From Tabrizicola sp. (lineage in GTDB: Bacteria; Pseudomonadota; Alphaproteobacteria; Rhodobacterales; Rhodobacteraceae): a stretch of DNA of 64,000 nt. Numbering within the stretch: position 1 is the stretch's first letter; each line of letters begins with the position of its first letter. A program made the position numbers and the translations under genes. Of the stretch, positions 48,589 through 58,232 are shown piece after piece. The notes beneath the pieces were generated by a model. That model saw nothing but the letters and a program-made list of their open reading frames with translations, was not told the origin of the DNA and did not search any database. Where the stretch lies: contig JALOTD010000052.1 in NCBI GenBank assembly GCA_025458105.1, positions 1-64,000 on the forward strand, given 5' to 3'.

Positions 48589-48632
48589 GGGCGGTTTTCG
48601 ACAGGAGCGCTGACGCGCAAGCCTTTGTCTCG
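48589..48632. repeat. Dispersed GGNCGGTTTTC...AAGCCTTTGTCTCG hairpin repeat, copy 2 (copy 1 at 4438-4483)
   Basis: GGGCGGTTTTCGACAGGAGCGCTGACGCGCAAGCCTTTGTCTCG versus GGACGGTTTTCTGAGGAGCGGCATACGCCGCAAGCCTTTTGTCTCG. Confidence 0.75.
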
Positions 48633-48661
48633 CCTCTGGCCTGCGGCCAACCGGCTTGAAG

Positions 48662-48710
48662 GCGGGGGCGCTTCGCCCCCCGGACCCCCAGAGGATATTT
48701 GCCGAAGGGA
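48662..48710. repeat. Dispersed GGGGGC..GCCCC.GGACCCC..GGATATTTG repeat, copy 2
   Basis: GCGGGGGCGCTTCGCCCCCCGGACCCCCAGAGGATATTTG upstream of smc. Confidence 0.7.
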
Positions 48711-48829
48711 AAGCGAAGGGCCGCAAGATGTTGGGGATAAGCGGTCTGATTGCGCGAGATGCGGGGGGCTTGGGTTGACTCCTTCCCGGGGGAGCGGGAA
48801 CATCGAAGGGCGCGACTCGTGAGGTATCC

Positions 48830-51800
48830 GTGCGTCTGACCCGGCTGCGGCTGAACGGCTTCAAAAGCTTTGTCGACCCCACGGATCTGGTGATCCATGA
48901 GGGATTGACGGGTGTTGTGGGGCCGAATGGCTGCGGGAAGTCAAACCTTCTGGAGGCCTTGCGCTGGGTCATGGGGGAGAACCGCCCCAGTGCCATGCGC
49001 GGCGGCGGCATGGAAGATGTGATCTTCAACGGTGCCGCCACGCGGGGGGCGCGGCATTTCGCCGAAGTGCAATGATGCGGATCAGATCGAGATTGTGCGC
49101 CGGATCACCCGGGATGCCGGGTCGGCCTATCGCTGCAATGCTAAGGAAGTGCGGGCGCGGGATGTGCAGATGCTGTTTGCGGACGCCTCCACGGGTTCGC
49201 ATTCGCCGGCGCTGGTGCGGCAGGGGCAGATTTCCGAGCTGATCAACGCAAAGCCCAAGGCTCGCCGCCGGGTGCTGGAGGAGGCAGCCGGGATTTCCGG
49301 GCTGTACGCCCGGCGGCATGAGGCGGAGCTAAAGCTTTCCGGGGCGGAGACAAACCTGGTGCGCGTCGACGATGTGCTGGAGAGCCTCGCGCAGCAGCTG
49401 TCGGTGCTGACCCGGCAGGCCAAGCAGGCGGCGCGGTATCGCGAGATTTCCGAAGAGTTGCGGAAGTCGGAAGGGATGCTGCTATGGCGGCGCTGGCGCG
49501 AGGCGGATGAGGCGCGGGCGGCGGCGGAGGCTGCGTTGCGGGAGCGGTTGGTCGCTCAGGGGCAGGCGGAGGCGGCGTCGCGGGCTTCGGGCAAGGCGCG
49601 GGAAGCGGCGGAGGATGCGCTGCCGCCGAAGCGCGAGGAAGAGGCGATTGCAGCGGCGATCCTGCAGCGGCTGGTGTTGCAGCGCGATGCGCTGGGCGAT
49701 CAGGAAGCGCGGGCGCTTGCGCAGATCGACGCGCTGAAGGGCCGGATCGAGCAACTGTCGCGCGACATGGAGCGCGAGGCGGGACTGAACCGCGATGCGG
49801 GCGAGGTGATCGAGCGGCTGGAGTGGGAGATCGCTCAGCTGGCCCGGGCGCATGACGGGCATGAGGAGAAGCTCTCTGAGGCGGTCGAGGCAGCGCGGGA
49901 GGCGGCCTCGGTCCTGGGGGAGCGGGAGGCGTCGCTGTCCGAGCTGACGGAGGATGCGGCGCGGCTGGCGGCGCGGCACCAGTCGACGCAACGGATGCTG
50001 TCTGACACGCGGTCGGTGCTGGAGCGGGCGGAGGAGCAGGCCTCGGGCGCGCGGGAGGCGGTGGCGGCGGCGGCCGGGGCGCTGGAGGCGGCGGGCGAGG
50101 CGTTCGAGGCGGCGGAAGAGGCCCAGGAAGCGGCCTTGGCCGAGGGCGAGGCGACGGAAGCCGCGCTGGAGGCTGCCGAGGCGGCGCGTGCCGAGACGCA
50201 AGGACGCGAGGCGGAGGCGCGGGCAGCGCGGTCTTCGGCCGAGGGCGAGGCGTCGGCCTTGCGGGCGGAAGTGGCGGCTTTGGCGCGTCTGGTCGAGCGG
50301 GAGGCGGCTGCGGGCTTGCAGCTTCTGGATCGGCTGGAGGTGGAGCCGGGGTTCGAGAAGGCACTGGGCGCGGCTTTGGCGGATGACCTGCGCTCGCCCG
50401 AGGTGGGCGCTGAGGCGCGGTCAGGCTGGGCGGTGCTGGCGCCTTACGATGAAACGCAGGCTTTGCCGGTGGGAGCAGAGGCGCTGGGGGCACGGGTAAC
50501 GGCCCCGGCGGTTCTGGCGCGGCGGCTGTCGCAGATTGGGCTGGTGCGCCGGGAGCAAGGGTTTGCCTTGCAGGCCAGTTTGCGGCCCGGCCAGCGGCTG
50601 GTTTCCATCGAGGGCGACCTCTGGCGCTGGGACGGGTTCCGGGCGGGGGCAGAGGATGCCCCCACGGCTGCGGCGCTGCGGCTGCAGCAGCTGAACCGGC
50701 TGGTGCAGCTGAAGCGCGACCTTGAGGAGGTGGCGGCTAAGGCCGACGGGGCGCGGCAGGCGCATGAGGCGTTGCAGGCGCGGTTATCGGAACTAGCGAC
50801 GGCGGACCAGCGTGCGCGCGATGCCCGGCGGGCAGCGGATGCACGGCTGGCCGAGGCGAACCGCGCGCTGGCGCGGGCCGAGGCTGACCGGTCGATTGCC
50901 GGGGGCAAGCTGGAGGCCGCGAAGCTGGCGGTCAGCCGCTTCGAGGATGAAGCGATGGCGGCGCGGGCCCGTCTGAAGGAGGCCGAGGTGGCCGTCGCGG
51001 ACCTTGGCGACCTTGACGCCGCGCGAGGTGCAGTAGAGGCCGCGAAGATCACGGTCGAAGCCGCACGGATCACGATGATGACCCGCCGGTCGGCCCAGGA
51101 CGAGGTTCGCCGCGAGGGCGAGGCGCGCGTGCGCCGTCGTCAGGAAGCGACGAAGGAGCTTTCCGGCTGGAAACACCGGCTGGAGACGGCGTCTCGCAGG
51201 ACCGAAGAGCTGACAGAACGGAGGGCCGAGGCGCAGGAGGAGCTGGCCGAGGCGATGCTGGCGCCCGAGGAGATTGCGGCCAAGCGGGATGAGCTGGTCG
51301 AGGCGATTGCGGAGGCCGAAGAGCGGCGCCGGAAGGCTGCCGATGCGCTGGCCGAAGCGGAGGGAAGCTTGCGTGATGCGGCGATGGCCGAGCGCGAGGC
51401 CGAACGTTTGGCCGGTGAGGCCCGGGAAGCGCGGGCGCGCGCCGAGGCGCGGTTGGATGCGGCGCGGGAAGGCGTGGCGCTGGCCGCAGAGCGGATCGCC
51501 GAGGAAGACGACCGGACGCCGGATGAGTTGCTGGTTTCGCTGCGGGTGGACCCGGACAAGATGCCCGATGCCGAGACGCTGGATCATGACGTCAGCCGGT
51601 TGAAGCGGCAGCGCGAAGCTTTGGGCGCGGTGAACCTCCGGGCCGAAGAGGACGCGAAGACGGTCGAAGCCGAGTATGATGCTCTGGCGGGCGAGAAGGC
51701 GGACCTGGAAGAGGCGATCAGGAAGTTACGCGCCGGAATTGCCGGCCTGAACAAGGAGGGGCGGGAGCGCCTGCTGACCGCGTTCGAGCAGGTGAACGCG

Positions 51801-52241
51801 AACTTCTCGACCCTGTTCACGCATCTGTTCGGGGGCGGCGAGGCGCGGTTGGTGCTGGTGGAAAGCGACGACCCGCTGGAAGCCGGGCTGGAGATTCTCT
51901 GCCAGCCGCCGGGCAAGAAGCTGGCGACCCTCAGCCTTCTCTCGGGGGGCGAGCAGACCCTGACTGCGCTGGCGCTGATCTTTGGCGTGTTCCTCGCGAA
52001 CCCCGCGCCGATCTGTGTGCTGGACGAGGTCGACGCGCCGCTGGACGATGCCAACGTGACACGTTTCTGCGACCTTCTGGACGAAATGACCCGTCGGACG
52101 GAAACGCGGTTCCTGATCATCACCCACCATGCCGTGACCATGGCGCGGATGGACCGTCTGTTCGGCGTGACGATGCAGGAGCAAGGGGTTTCCCAGCTGG
52201 TGTCAGTGGATCTGAAGAAGGCCGAAGCGCTGGTGGCGTGA
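48830..52241 (+). pseudogene. smc: Chromosome segregation protein SMC, split in two frames by an internal deletion at ~49069-49071
   Basis: [50 protein letters not shown]...[15 protein letters not shown] then out of frame [23 protein letters not shown]...LSGGEQTLTALALIFGVFLANPAPICVLDEVDAPLDDANVTRFCDLL. Confidence 0.92.
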
Positions 52242-52317
52242 CGACCGCGCGCATGGATAACCCCGCGTTAACTTGAATCGGGCAGAACGGGACGTGAACA
52301 AACGCCCGAGGCCCGCC

Positions 52318-52437
52318 ATGCACAGCCTTTTGACCGCCGTTACAATCCTGGTTCTCGCCAGTGTTGCCAAAGATCACGTTGCCCATGCCATGACTGAGTG
52401 GGACCCCTTCGCGCTGGACGCCAAACTCGCTGACTGA
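52318..52437 (+). CDS. Possible 39-aa small protein
   Basis: MHSLLTAVTILVLASVAKDHVAHAMTEWDPFALDAKLAD; hydrophobic N-terminus, ATG start. Confidence 0.35.
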   Translation: MHSLLTAVTILVLASVAKDHVAHAMTEWDPFALDAKLAD

Positions 52438-52522
52438 TGGCCGAAACGGCTGAACTGATGGCGAAAATGGAGGGGTTCTTCCACCTGCCTGGCCCTAGAA
52501 CAGGGCAAACAGGAGGTCGGGC

Positions 52523-53773
52523 GTGCGCTATTCCGGATTTCGGGTGATTGCCGAGGCGTTGACGGGCCACAAGGGTTGGAAGCCGGTCTGGAGAGACCCC
52601 GCCCCCCAGCCAGACTATGACTATATCATCATCGGTGGCGGCGGTCATGGACTGGCAACGGCCTACTACCTTGCCAAGGAATTCGGTCAGGCCCGGATTG
52701 CGGTACTGGAGAAGGGCTACCTTGGCGGCGGCAACGTAGGCCGCAACACCACGATCATCCGGTCGAACTACCTTCTGGACGGGAACGAGCCGTTCTATGA
52801 GTTCAGCCTGAAGCTTTGGGAGGGGCTGGAGCAGGACTTCAACTACAATGCGATGGTCAGCCAGCGCGGGATCATCAACCTGATCCACACTGACGCGCAG
52901 CGCGATGCGGCCACCCGGCGCGGCAATGCGATGATCCTGCACGGCGCGGATGCGGAACTTCTGACGCGCGAGCAGGTGCGGGCGATGTATCCGTGGCTGA
53001 ACTTCGACAACGCCCGCTTTCCAATCAAGGGAGCGCTGATGCAGCGCCGGGGCGGCACGGTGCGGCATGATGCGGTCGCCTGGGGCTATGCGCGCGGGGC
53101 GGACATGCGGGGCGTGGATCTGATCCAGAACTGCGAAGTCACGGGGATGCGGATCGAAGGTGGGCGCATTCGGGGGGTCGAGACCTCGCGCGGCTACATC
53201 GGCGCGAAGAAGGTCGGGGTGGCAGTCGCGGGCTCGTCGTCCAAGGTCATGGCCCATGCCGGAATGCGGCTGCCGATTGAATCCCATGTGCTGCAGGCTT
53301 TTGTGTCCGAAGGTTTGAAGCCGCTGATCGATGGGGTCATGACCTTCGGCGCGGGCCACTTCTATGTCTCGCAATCCGACAAGGGGGGCCTTGTGTTTGG
53401 CGGCGACATCGACGGCTACAATTCCTACGCCCAACGGGGCAATCTGCCGGTGATCGAGGACGTGGCCGAAGGGGGCATGGCACTGATGCCGGCGATTGGC
53501 CGGGTGAGGCTGCTCAGGACCTGGGGCGGGATCATGGACATGTCGATGGACGGGTCCCCCATCATCGACAAGACGCCGGTCGAAGGGCTCTATTTCAACG
53601 GCGGCTGGTGTTACGGAGGGTTCAAGGCGACCCCCGCCAGCGGCTGGTGCTTTGCGCATCTGTTGGCGAATGATCGTTCACATGAGACCGCGAAGGCCTA
53701 TCGGTTCGACCGGTTCCTGAAGGGCCTGATGATCGACGAAAAGGGTCAGGGCGCGACCCCGAACCTGCATTGA
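52523..53773 (+). CDS. mgdA: Heterotetrameric sarcosine oxidase beta / N-methylglutamate dehydrogenase subunit A-like
   Basis: YDYIIIGGGGHGLATAYYLAKEFG, EKGYLGGGNVGRNTTIIRSNY, RRGGTVRHDAVAWGYA. Confidence 0.82.
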   Translation: MRYSGFRVIAEALTGHKGWKPVWRDPAPQPDYDYIIIGGGGHGLATAYYLAKEFGQARIAVLEKGYLGGGNVGRNTTIIRSNYLLDGNEPFYEFSLKLWEGLEQDFNYNAMVSQRGIINLIHTDAQRDAATRRGNAMILHGADAELLTREQVRAMYPWLNFDNARFPIKGALMQRRGGTVRHDAVAWGYARGADMRGVDLIQNCEVTGMRIEGGRIRGVETSRGYIGAKKVGVAVAGSSSKVMAHAGMRLPIESHVLQAFVSEGLKPLIDGVMTFGAGHFYVSQSDKGGLVFGGDIDGYNSYAQRGNLPVIEDVAEGGMALMPAIGRVRLLRTWGGIMDMSMDGSPIIDKTPVEGLYFNGGWCYGGFKATPASGWCFAHLLANDRSHETAKAYRFDRFLKGLMIDEKGQGATPNLH

Positions 53774-53786
53774 AGGGCATTCACGA

Positions 53787-54071
53787 ATGATCATTCACCA
53801 TCCGATCCTCGGCCCCCGCGATGCGCAGGAATTCGTCTATCTCGGCGATGCCAGCTTGATCAATCGGCCCGATGGCATGACTGCCGGGGTGGAGGCGTTC
53901 CACGACTACGCCTACAACCGTGACAACCCGGCGGGGGACCATCGGGAGCTTTGGTATCACGAACAGGGCGACCGATCGTGGCTGGTCGTGACGCGGAACA
54001 CGGTCACGCATGAGATCATAAAAGTGGAACTCGCGCGGGATGTCGCAAGGGCACAGGGACGATCGAAATGA
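53787..54071 (+). CDS. mgdB: Sarcosine oxidase delta / MgdB-like subunit
   Basis: MIIHHPILGPRDAQEFVYLGDASLINRP...ELWYHEQGDRSWLVVTRNTVTHEI. Confidence 0.82.
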   Translation: MIIHHPILGPRDAQEFVYLGDASLINRPDGMTAGVEAFHDYAYNRDNPAGDHRELWYHEQGDRSWLVVTRNTVTHEIIKVELARDVARAQGRSK

Positions 54072-56881
54072 GCCAGTCGCATCGGATTGAAGGCGGGCAG
54101 ATCGACCGGTCAAAGACCCTGCGATTTACCTTCGACGGGCTGCCCTACCTCGGGCATCCGGGGGATACTCTCGCCTCGGCCTTGTTGGCGAACGGCGTGC
54201 GGCTGATGGGGCGCAGCTTCAAGTATCACCGCCCGCGCGGGCCGCTTTCAGCGGGGTCGGAGGAGCCGAACGCCTTGGTTGAACTGCGCAGCGGCGGGCG
54301 GCAAGAGCCGAACACCCGGGCGACGGTGGCGGAGCTTTTTGACGGGCTCGAGGCAAACAGCCAGAACCGCTGGCCGTCCTTGCGGTTTGATGCCTTGGCG
54401 ATCAACGACCGGCTGAACGCCTTCTTCGCGGCGGGGTTCTATTACAAGACGTTCATGTGGCCCAAGTCCTTTTGGGAAAAGCTTTATGAGCCGATGATCC
54501 GTCGCGCGGCCGGGCTGGGTTCGGTCAGCCGCGAGGAGGACCCGGACAGCTATGACAAGGGTTTTCTGCACTGCGATCTACTGGTCATCGGGGCCGGGCC
54601 TTCGGGGTTGATGGCCGCCCTGACGGCAGGGCGCGCAGGCAAGCGGGTGATCCTGGCGGATGAGGATTTCCGCATGGGTGGGCGGCTGAACGCCGAGACC
54701 TTTGCGGTTGCCGGTACTTCTGGCGCCGACTGGGCCAGTGCAGTGGTGGCTGAACTTTCGACACTGCCGAGGGTGCGGCTGCTGGCACGGACAACGGTGC
54801 TGGGGGCCTTTGACCACGGCATCTATTCGGCGGTGGAGCGGGTATCTGACCATCTGCCGGTGCCTGCGGCGGGCAAACCGCGGCAGGTGCTGTGGCGCAT
54901 CTATTCCGACCGTGCAATCCTGTGCGGCGGCGCGACCGAGCGGCCGATTGCTTTCGAGAACAACGACCGACCGGGGATCATGCTGGCAGCGGCGCTGCGC
55001 GCCTATGCCAACCGCTGGGGGGTCAAGGCCGGAGAGCGGATAGCGGTTTTCACCAACAACGACGACGGGCTTCGGACGGCGTCTGACCTGAAGGCGAAAG
55101 GAGTCGAGGTTGTGGCCGTCATCGACTCGCGCGATGGGGAGGAGGTCATCGACACACACGGTCGGCTGGGTCTGAAGACGATCATCACGCGAGACCGGAA
55201 GGGTCGGACACGGGAAATCCGGGTTGACGCATTGGGGGTGTCGGGTGGATGGAATCCGAATGTGAACATCCATTCGCATCATCGGTCGCGGCCAGTCTGG
55301 GATGCGTCGATTGCGGCTTTCGTACCGGGGGCGGAGGGGCCTCCGGGCCTAATGGTCGCGGGAGCGGCGGCGGGAGTGCTTTCGACCCACGGGGCGTTGC
55401 GGACCGGACGGGATGCGGCGATCAGCGCTTTGGGCCTGACGGGAGCTATGGACCTGCCGGAGGCGGAGGACGCGCCGATCAGCGTCAGCGCATTGTGGCA
55501 TGTGGCGCATGGCAAGGGCCGTGCCTGGATCGACCAGCAGAACGATGTGACCGTGAAGGACATCAAGCTGGCCCAGCAGGAGAACTTTACGTCCGTCGAG
55601 CATATGAAACGCTATACCACGCTGGGAATGGCGACGGATCAGGGCAAGACCGGCAACGTCATCGGCCTTGCGATCATGGCGGAACTCACCGGGCGTTCCA
55701 TCCCTGAGACGGGGACGACGATCTATCGCCCGCCCTATACTCCGGTCGCCTTGGGTGCGCTGGCGGGTCGGTCACGGGGAAAGGAATTCAAGCCGTACCG
55801 GTTGACGCCTTCACATCACTGGGCGGCGGAGCAGGGGGCGACCTTTGTCGAGGTCGGCAACTGGTTGCGGACGCAGTGGGTGCCGAAGGCCGGTGAGACG
55901 GAGTGGCGGCAGTCGGTGGACCGCGAGGTTCTGGCGACCCGGAAATCGGTGGGGATCTGCGATGTCACCACCTTGGGCAAGATCGACATTCAGGGCACGG
56001 ATGCGGGGGCATTCCTGGACCGCGTCTATGCCAACACGTTCAGCACCCTGCCCGTGGGCAGGTGCCGCTATGGCCTGATGCTGCGCGAGGATGGGATCGT
56101 CTTTGACGACGGCACCACTGCCCGGATGGGTGAGCATGAGTATGTGATGACCACGACCACGGCCAACGCGGTCACGGTCTTCCGGCATCTAGAGTTCTGC
56201 CGCCAGTGCCTGTGGCCGGACATGGACGTGCAACTGATCAGCACGACCGAGGCCTGGGCGCAGTTTTCGGTCGCGGGGCCGAATGCGCGGCGGTTGTTGG
56301 AAAAGGTGGTCGATCAGGACATCAGCGATGCGGCCTTTCCCTATATGGGGGCCGGGAACATCACCGTTGGCGGCCTTCGGGCTCGGCTGTTCCGGATCAG
56401 CTTTTCGGGCGAGTTGGCTTATGAAATCGCTGTCCCGGTGATGCGGATCGAGAAGGGCCATGTCGCGGGGGGCGAGTTGAACGGTCAGTCCACCGCACTG
56501 AACATGGGGCTGGGCAGGATGGTGTCGAAGAAGAAAGACTCCATCGGCATGGTCCTTAGCCAGCGTGAGGGGCTTACAGACGCGGGTGGTTACAGGTTGG
56601 TGGGGGTTCGGCCGGTGGACCCCAAGGCCAAGTTGACGGCGGGAAGCCACTTTCTGGAGAAGGGCGCGGCTGCAGTGGCGGCGAATGATGGGGGGTGGCT
56701 GACATCAAAGGTGTATTCCCCGCACATCGGCAGCGACATTGCGCTAGGGTATCTGAAAGGCGGCGACAGCAAGATCGGCACACGGATGCGGGCGGTGAAT
56801 CTGCTGATTGGGCAAGACACCGAGGTGGAGATCGTCAGCCCGCATTTCCTTGATCCGGAAGGAGAGCGGCTTCGTGGCTAG
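54068..56881 (+). CDS. mgdC: Sarcosine oxidase alpha / MgdC-like subunit, with an apparent in-frame internal deletion near 56437
   Basis: GDTLASALLANGVRLMGRSFKYHRPRG, FNDRPGIM-like, GMATDQGKTGNVIGLAIMAELTGR, DVTTLGKIDIQGTDA, FSGELAYEIAVP. Confidence 0.85.
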   Translation: MSQSHRIEGGQIDRSKTLRFTFDGLPYLGHPGDTLASALLANGVRLMGRSFKYHRPRGPLSAGSEEPNALVELRSGGRQEPNTRATVAELFDGLEANSQNRWPSLRFDALAINDRLNAFFAAGFYYKTFMWPKSFWEKLYEPMIRRAAGLGSVSREEDPDSYDKGFLHCDLLVIGAGPSGLMAALTAGRAGKRVILADEDFRMGGRLNAETFAVAGTSGADWASAVVAELSTLPRVRLLARTTVLGAFDHGIYSAVERVSDHLPVPAAGKPRQVLWRIYSDRAILCGGATERPIAFENNDRPGIMLAAALRAYANRWGVKAGERIAVFTNNDDGLRTASDLKAKGVEVVAVIDSRDGEEVIDTHGRLGLKTIITRDRKGRTREIRVDALGVSGGWNPNVNIHSHHRSRPVWDASIAAFVPGAEGPPGLMVAGAAAGVLSTHGALRTGRDAAISALGLTGAMDLPEAEDAPISVSALWHVAHGKGRAWIDQQNDVTVKDIKLAQQENFTSVEHMKRYTTLGMATDQGKTGNVIGLAIMAELTGRSIPETGTTIYRPPYTPVALGALAGRSRGKEFKPYRLTPSHHWAAEQGATFVEVGNWLRTQWVPKAGETEWRQSVDREVLATRKSVGICDVTTLGKIDIQGTDAGAFLDRVYANTFSTLPVGRCRYGLMLREDGIVFDDGTTARMGEHEYVMTTTTANAVTVFRHLEFCRQCLWPDMDVQLISTTEAWAQFSVAGPNARRLLEKVVDQDISDAAFPYMGAGNITVGGLRARLFRISFSGELAYEIAVPVMRIEKGHVAGGELNGQSTALNMGLGRMVSKKKDSIGMVLSQREGLTDAGGYRLVGVRPVDPKAKLTAGSHFLEKGAAAVAANDGGWLTSKVYSPHIGSDIALGYLKGGDSKIGTRMRAVNLLIGQDTEVEIVSPHFLDPEGERLRG

Positions 56882-57416
56882 TCTTATGGCAATGACCGCG
56901 CTTGGCGCCCGGGAGGCGGCGGTGGTGACCGTTGGGCCGCTGAGCATTGCCGAGCGGGTGGATGTGGCCGTCGCCTCGGTTGCGGTGCGGCGGGGGCGGG
57001 TGTTGGCGGCGGGGGTGATACCGCAGCCGGGGCCAAGCCGCTGGGAGGCGGGCAAGCCCTTCAGCGCCTTCTGGGTAACGCCGGATATGTGGTTCGTGGA
57101 AGCGGATTTCGCAGCGCATGAGCTGCTTGCAGACGGGCTGAAGGCGAGCTTTGGCGATGCGGCCAGTGTGACGGAGCAGACGGACGCTTGGGTGATCTTC
57201 GATCTTTCGGCGCCCGACCTTGCCCCGGTGTTCGAGCGGCTGTGCAACGTGGATTTTCAAGCTTTGCCAGAGGGATACGCAACCCGCACGGTGTTGGACC
57301 ATCTGGGGGTATACCTGATCAAGCACGGCTCTGGAGCGGCGCGTGTCTATGGCCCAAGGTCCAGTGCGCAAAGCCTGCTTCATGCCTTGAAGATCGCAGC
57401 CCGCTCGGCGTTTTAG
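56874..57416 (+). CDS. mgdD: Sarcosine oxidase gamma / MgdD-like subunit
   Basis: SVTEQTDAWVIFDL, CNVDFQALPEGYATRTVLDHLGVYL, RSSAQSLLHAL; overlaps mgdC stop. Confidence 0.8.
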   Translation: MASLMAMTALGAREAAVVTVGPLSIAERVDVAVASVAVRRGRVLAAGVIPQPGPSRWEAGKPFSAFWVTPDMWFVEADFAAHELLADGLKASFGDAASVTEQTDAWVIFDLSAPDLAPVFERLCNVDFQALPEGYATRTVLDHLGVYLIKHGSGAARVYGPRSSAQSLLHALKIAARSAF

Positions 57417-58108
57417 GGCCTTGACCAAGCGAAGGCTCGGGCGAGGTAGGCCCGGGCGTCGGATGTGATAGGCGTGCCATGCGCCATCACGACATTCTTC
57501 ACGGGCCAGCCCAGGACTGTGGCCATGGCTTGTCGCAACGCTTTCCGGTCGGTGAAGGCTAGGCGGAATTTTCGGGGCACGCGGGGTTCGGGCCCGGTCA
57601 TCCCGTCCAGCCGCGCGACAATTGACCGCCAGCCGGAGAACCAACCCGGCGGGAGGCCTTGCAGGAGGTCTGTGAACAGCGCAGTTCCGCTTTCGCGATG
57701 GAAAAAGACGGCCTCGTCAGCGATGCGATTGTGCAGGACGGTCTGGTCGATTTGGCCGGCCCAGTCGGGATGGGGCGTGTCGGTGATGTCGGCGTCAAAG
57801 GCCAGATCAGGGCGCCTGTCGCGCAGACCAGGTGCGGCGTGCATGATTGCGGCTGGGAAGGCCGCCTTCCACTGGCCGATGAAAAGATTGTGCAATTTGT
57901 TGGGCGCGATGAGATGGTGGACGGGACCGAGCCTGCCAACCGCAGCGCAGAGAGCCTCGCCTGGCGCGACGGGGGACAAGAGGACCAGTCCGCCCGCTGA
58001 AAGCTTGATGACGGCCATCCGTGTCGGGTATGCGAACCCGGCGGCGGCGTTTACCGTCGGGCCATCGGCAAGCCAGAGGTCGGGTGCGAAAGAGTGCAGC
58101 ATTTCCAT
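57413..58108 (-). CDS. DUF4336 domain-containing protein
   Basis: LVLLSPVAPGEAL, HHLIAPNKLHNLFIGQW, FTDLLQGLP, VMAHGTPI. Confidence 0.72.
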   Translation of the reverse strand: MEMLHSFAPDLWLADGPTVNAAAGFAYPTRMAVIKLSAGGLVLLSPVAPGEALCAAVGRLGPVHHLIAPNKLHNLFIGQWKAAFPAAIMHAAPGLRDRRPDLAFDADITDTPHPDWAGQIDQTVLHNRIADEAVFFHRESGTALFTDLLQGLPPGWFSGWRSIVARLDGMTGPEPRVPRKFRLAFTDRKALRQAMATVLGWPVKNVVMAHGTPITSDARAYLARAFAWSRP

Positions 58109-58183
58109 GAACCAGAGTACGCGCATAGAGCCTAGCCCGGCCGATCGTGCCGCTCAACCGTGAGGCGCTTGCACCCGAGTGTG

Positions 58184-58200
58184 TTTCCCGGTAGTGAAAA
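58184..58200. promoter_or_regulatory. Candidate XRE-cupin operator dyad, autoregulatory copy
   Basis: TTTCCCG-GTA-GTGAAAA, 32 nt before the regulator ATG; matches 62339-62356. Confidence 0.45.
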
Positions 58201-58232
58201 TATGTAGCGATTGATGCCTTGGGGACGCCACC

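Noticed and set aside
46310-48613. 767-aa plus-strand ORF across mnmC, FMN reductase and GNAT genes
   Set aside because: Low-complexity Gly/Arg/Ala translation, overlaps three well-supported genes; artefact of high GC in an alternate frame
49243-50493. Pro/Ala-rich 416-aa minus-strand ORF inside smc
   Set aside because: Mirror of the Ala/Glu/Arg-rich SMC coiled coil; compositional artefact
48830-52241. Programmed ribosomal frameshifting to rescue smc (and glcD)
   Set aside because: A +1/-1 shift at the junction would restore the frame but not the ~15-19 missing conserved residues; no slippery heptamer was seen at the junctions
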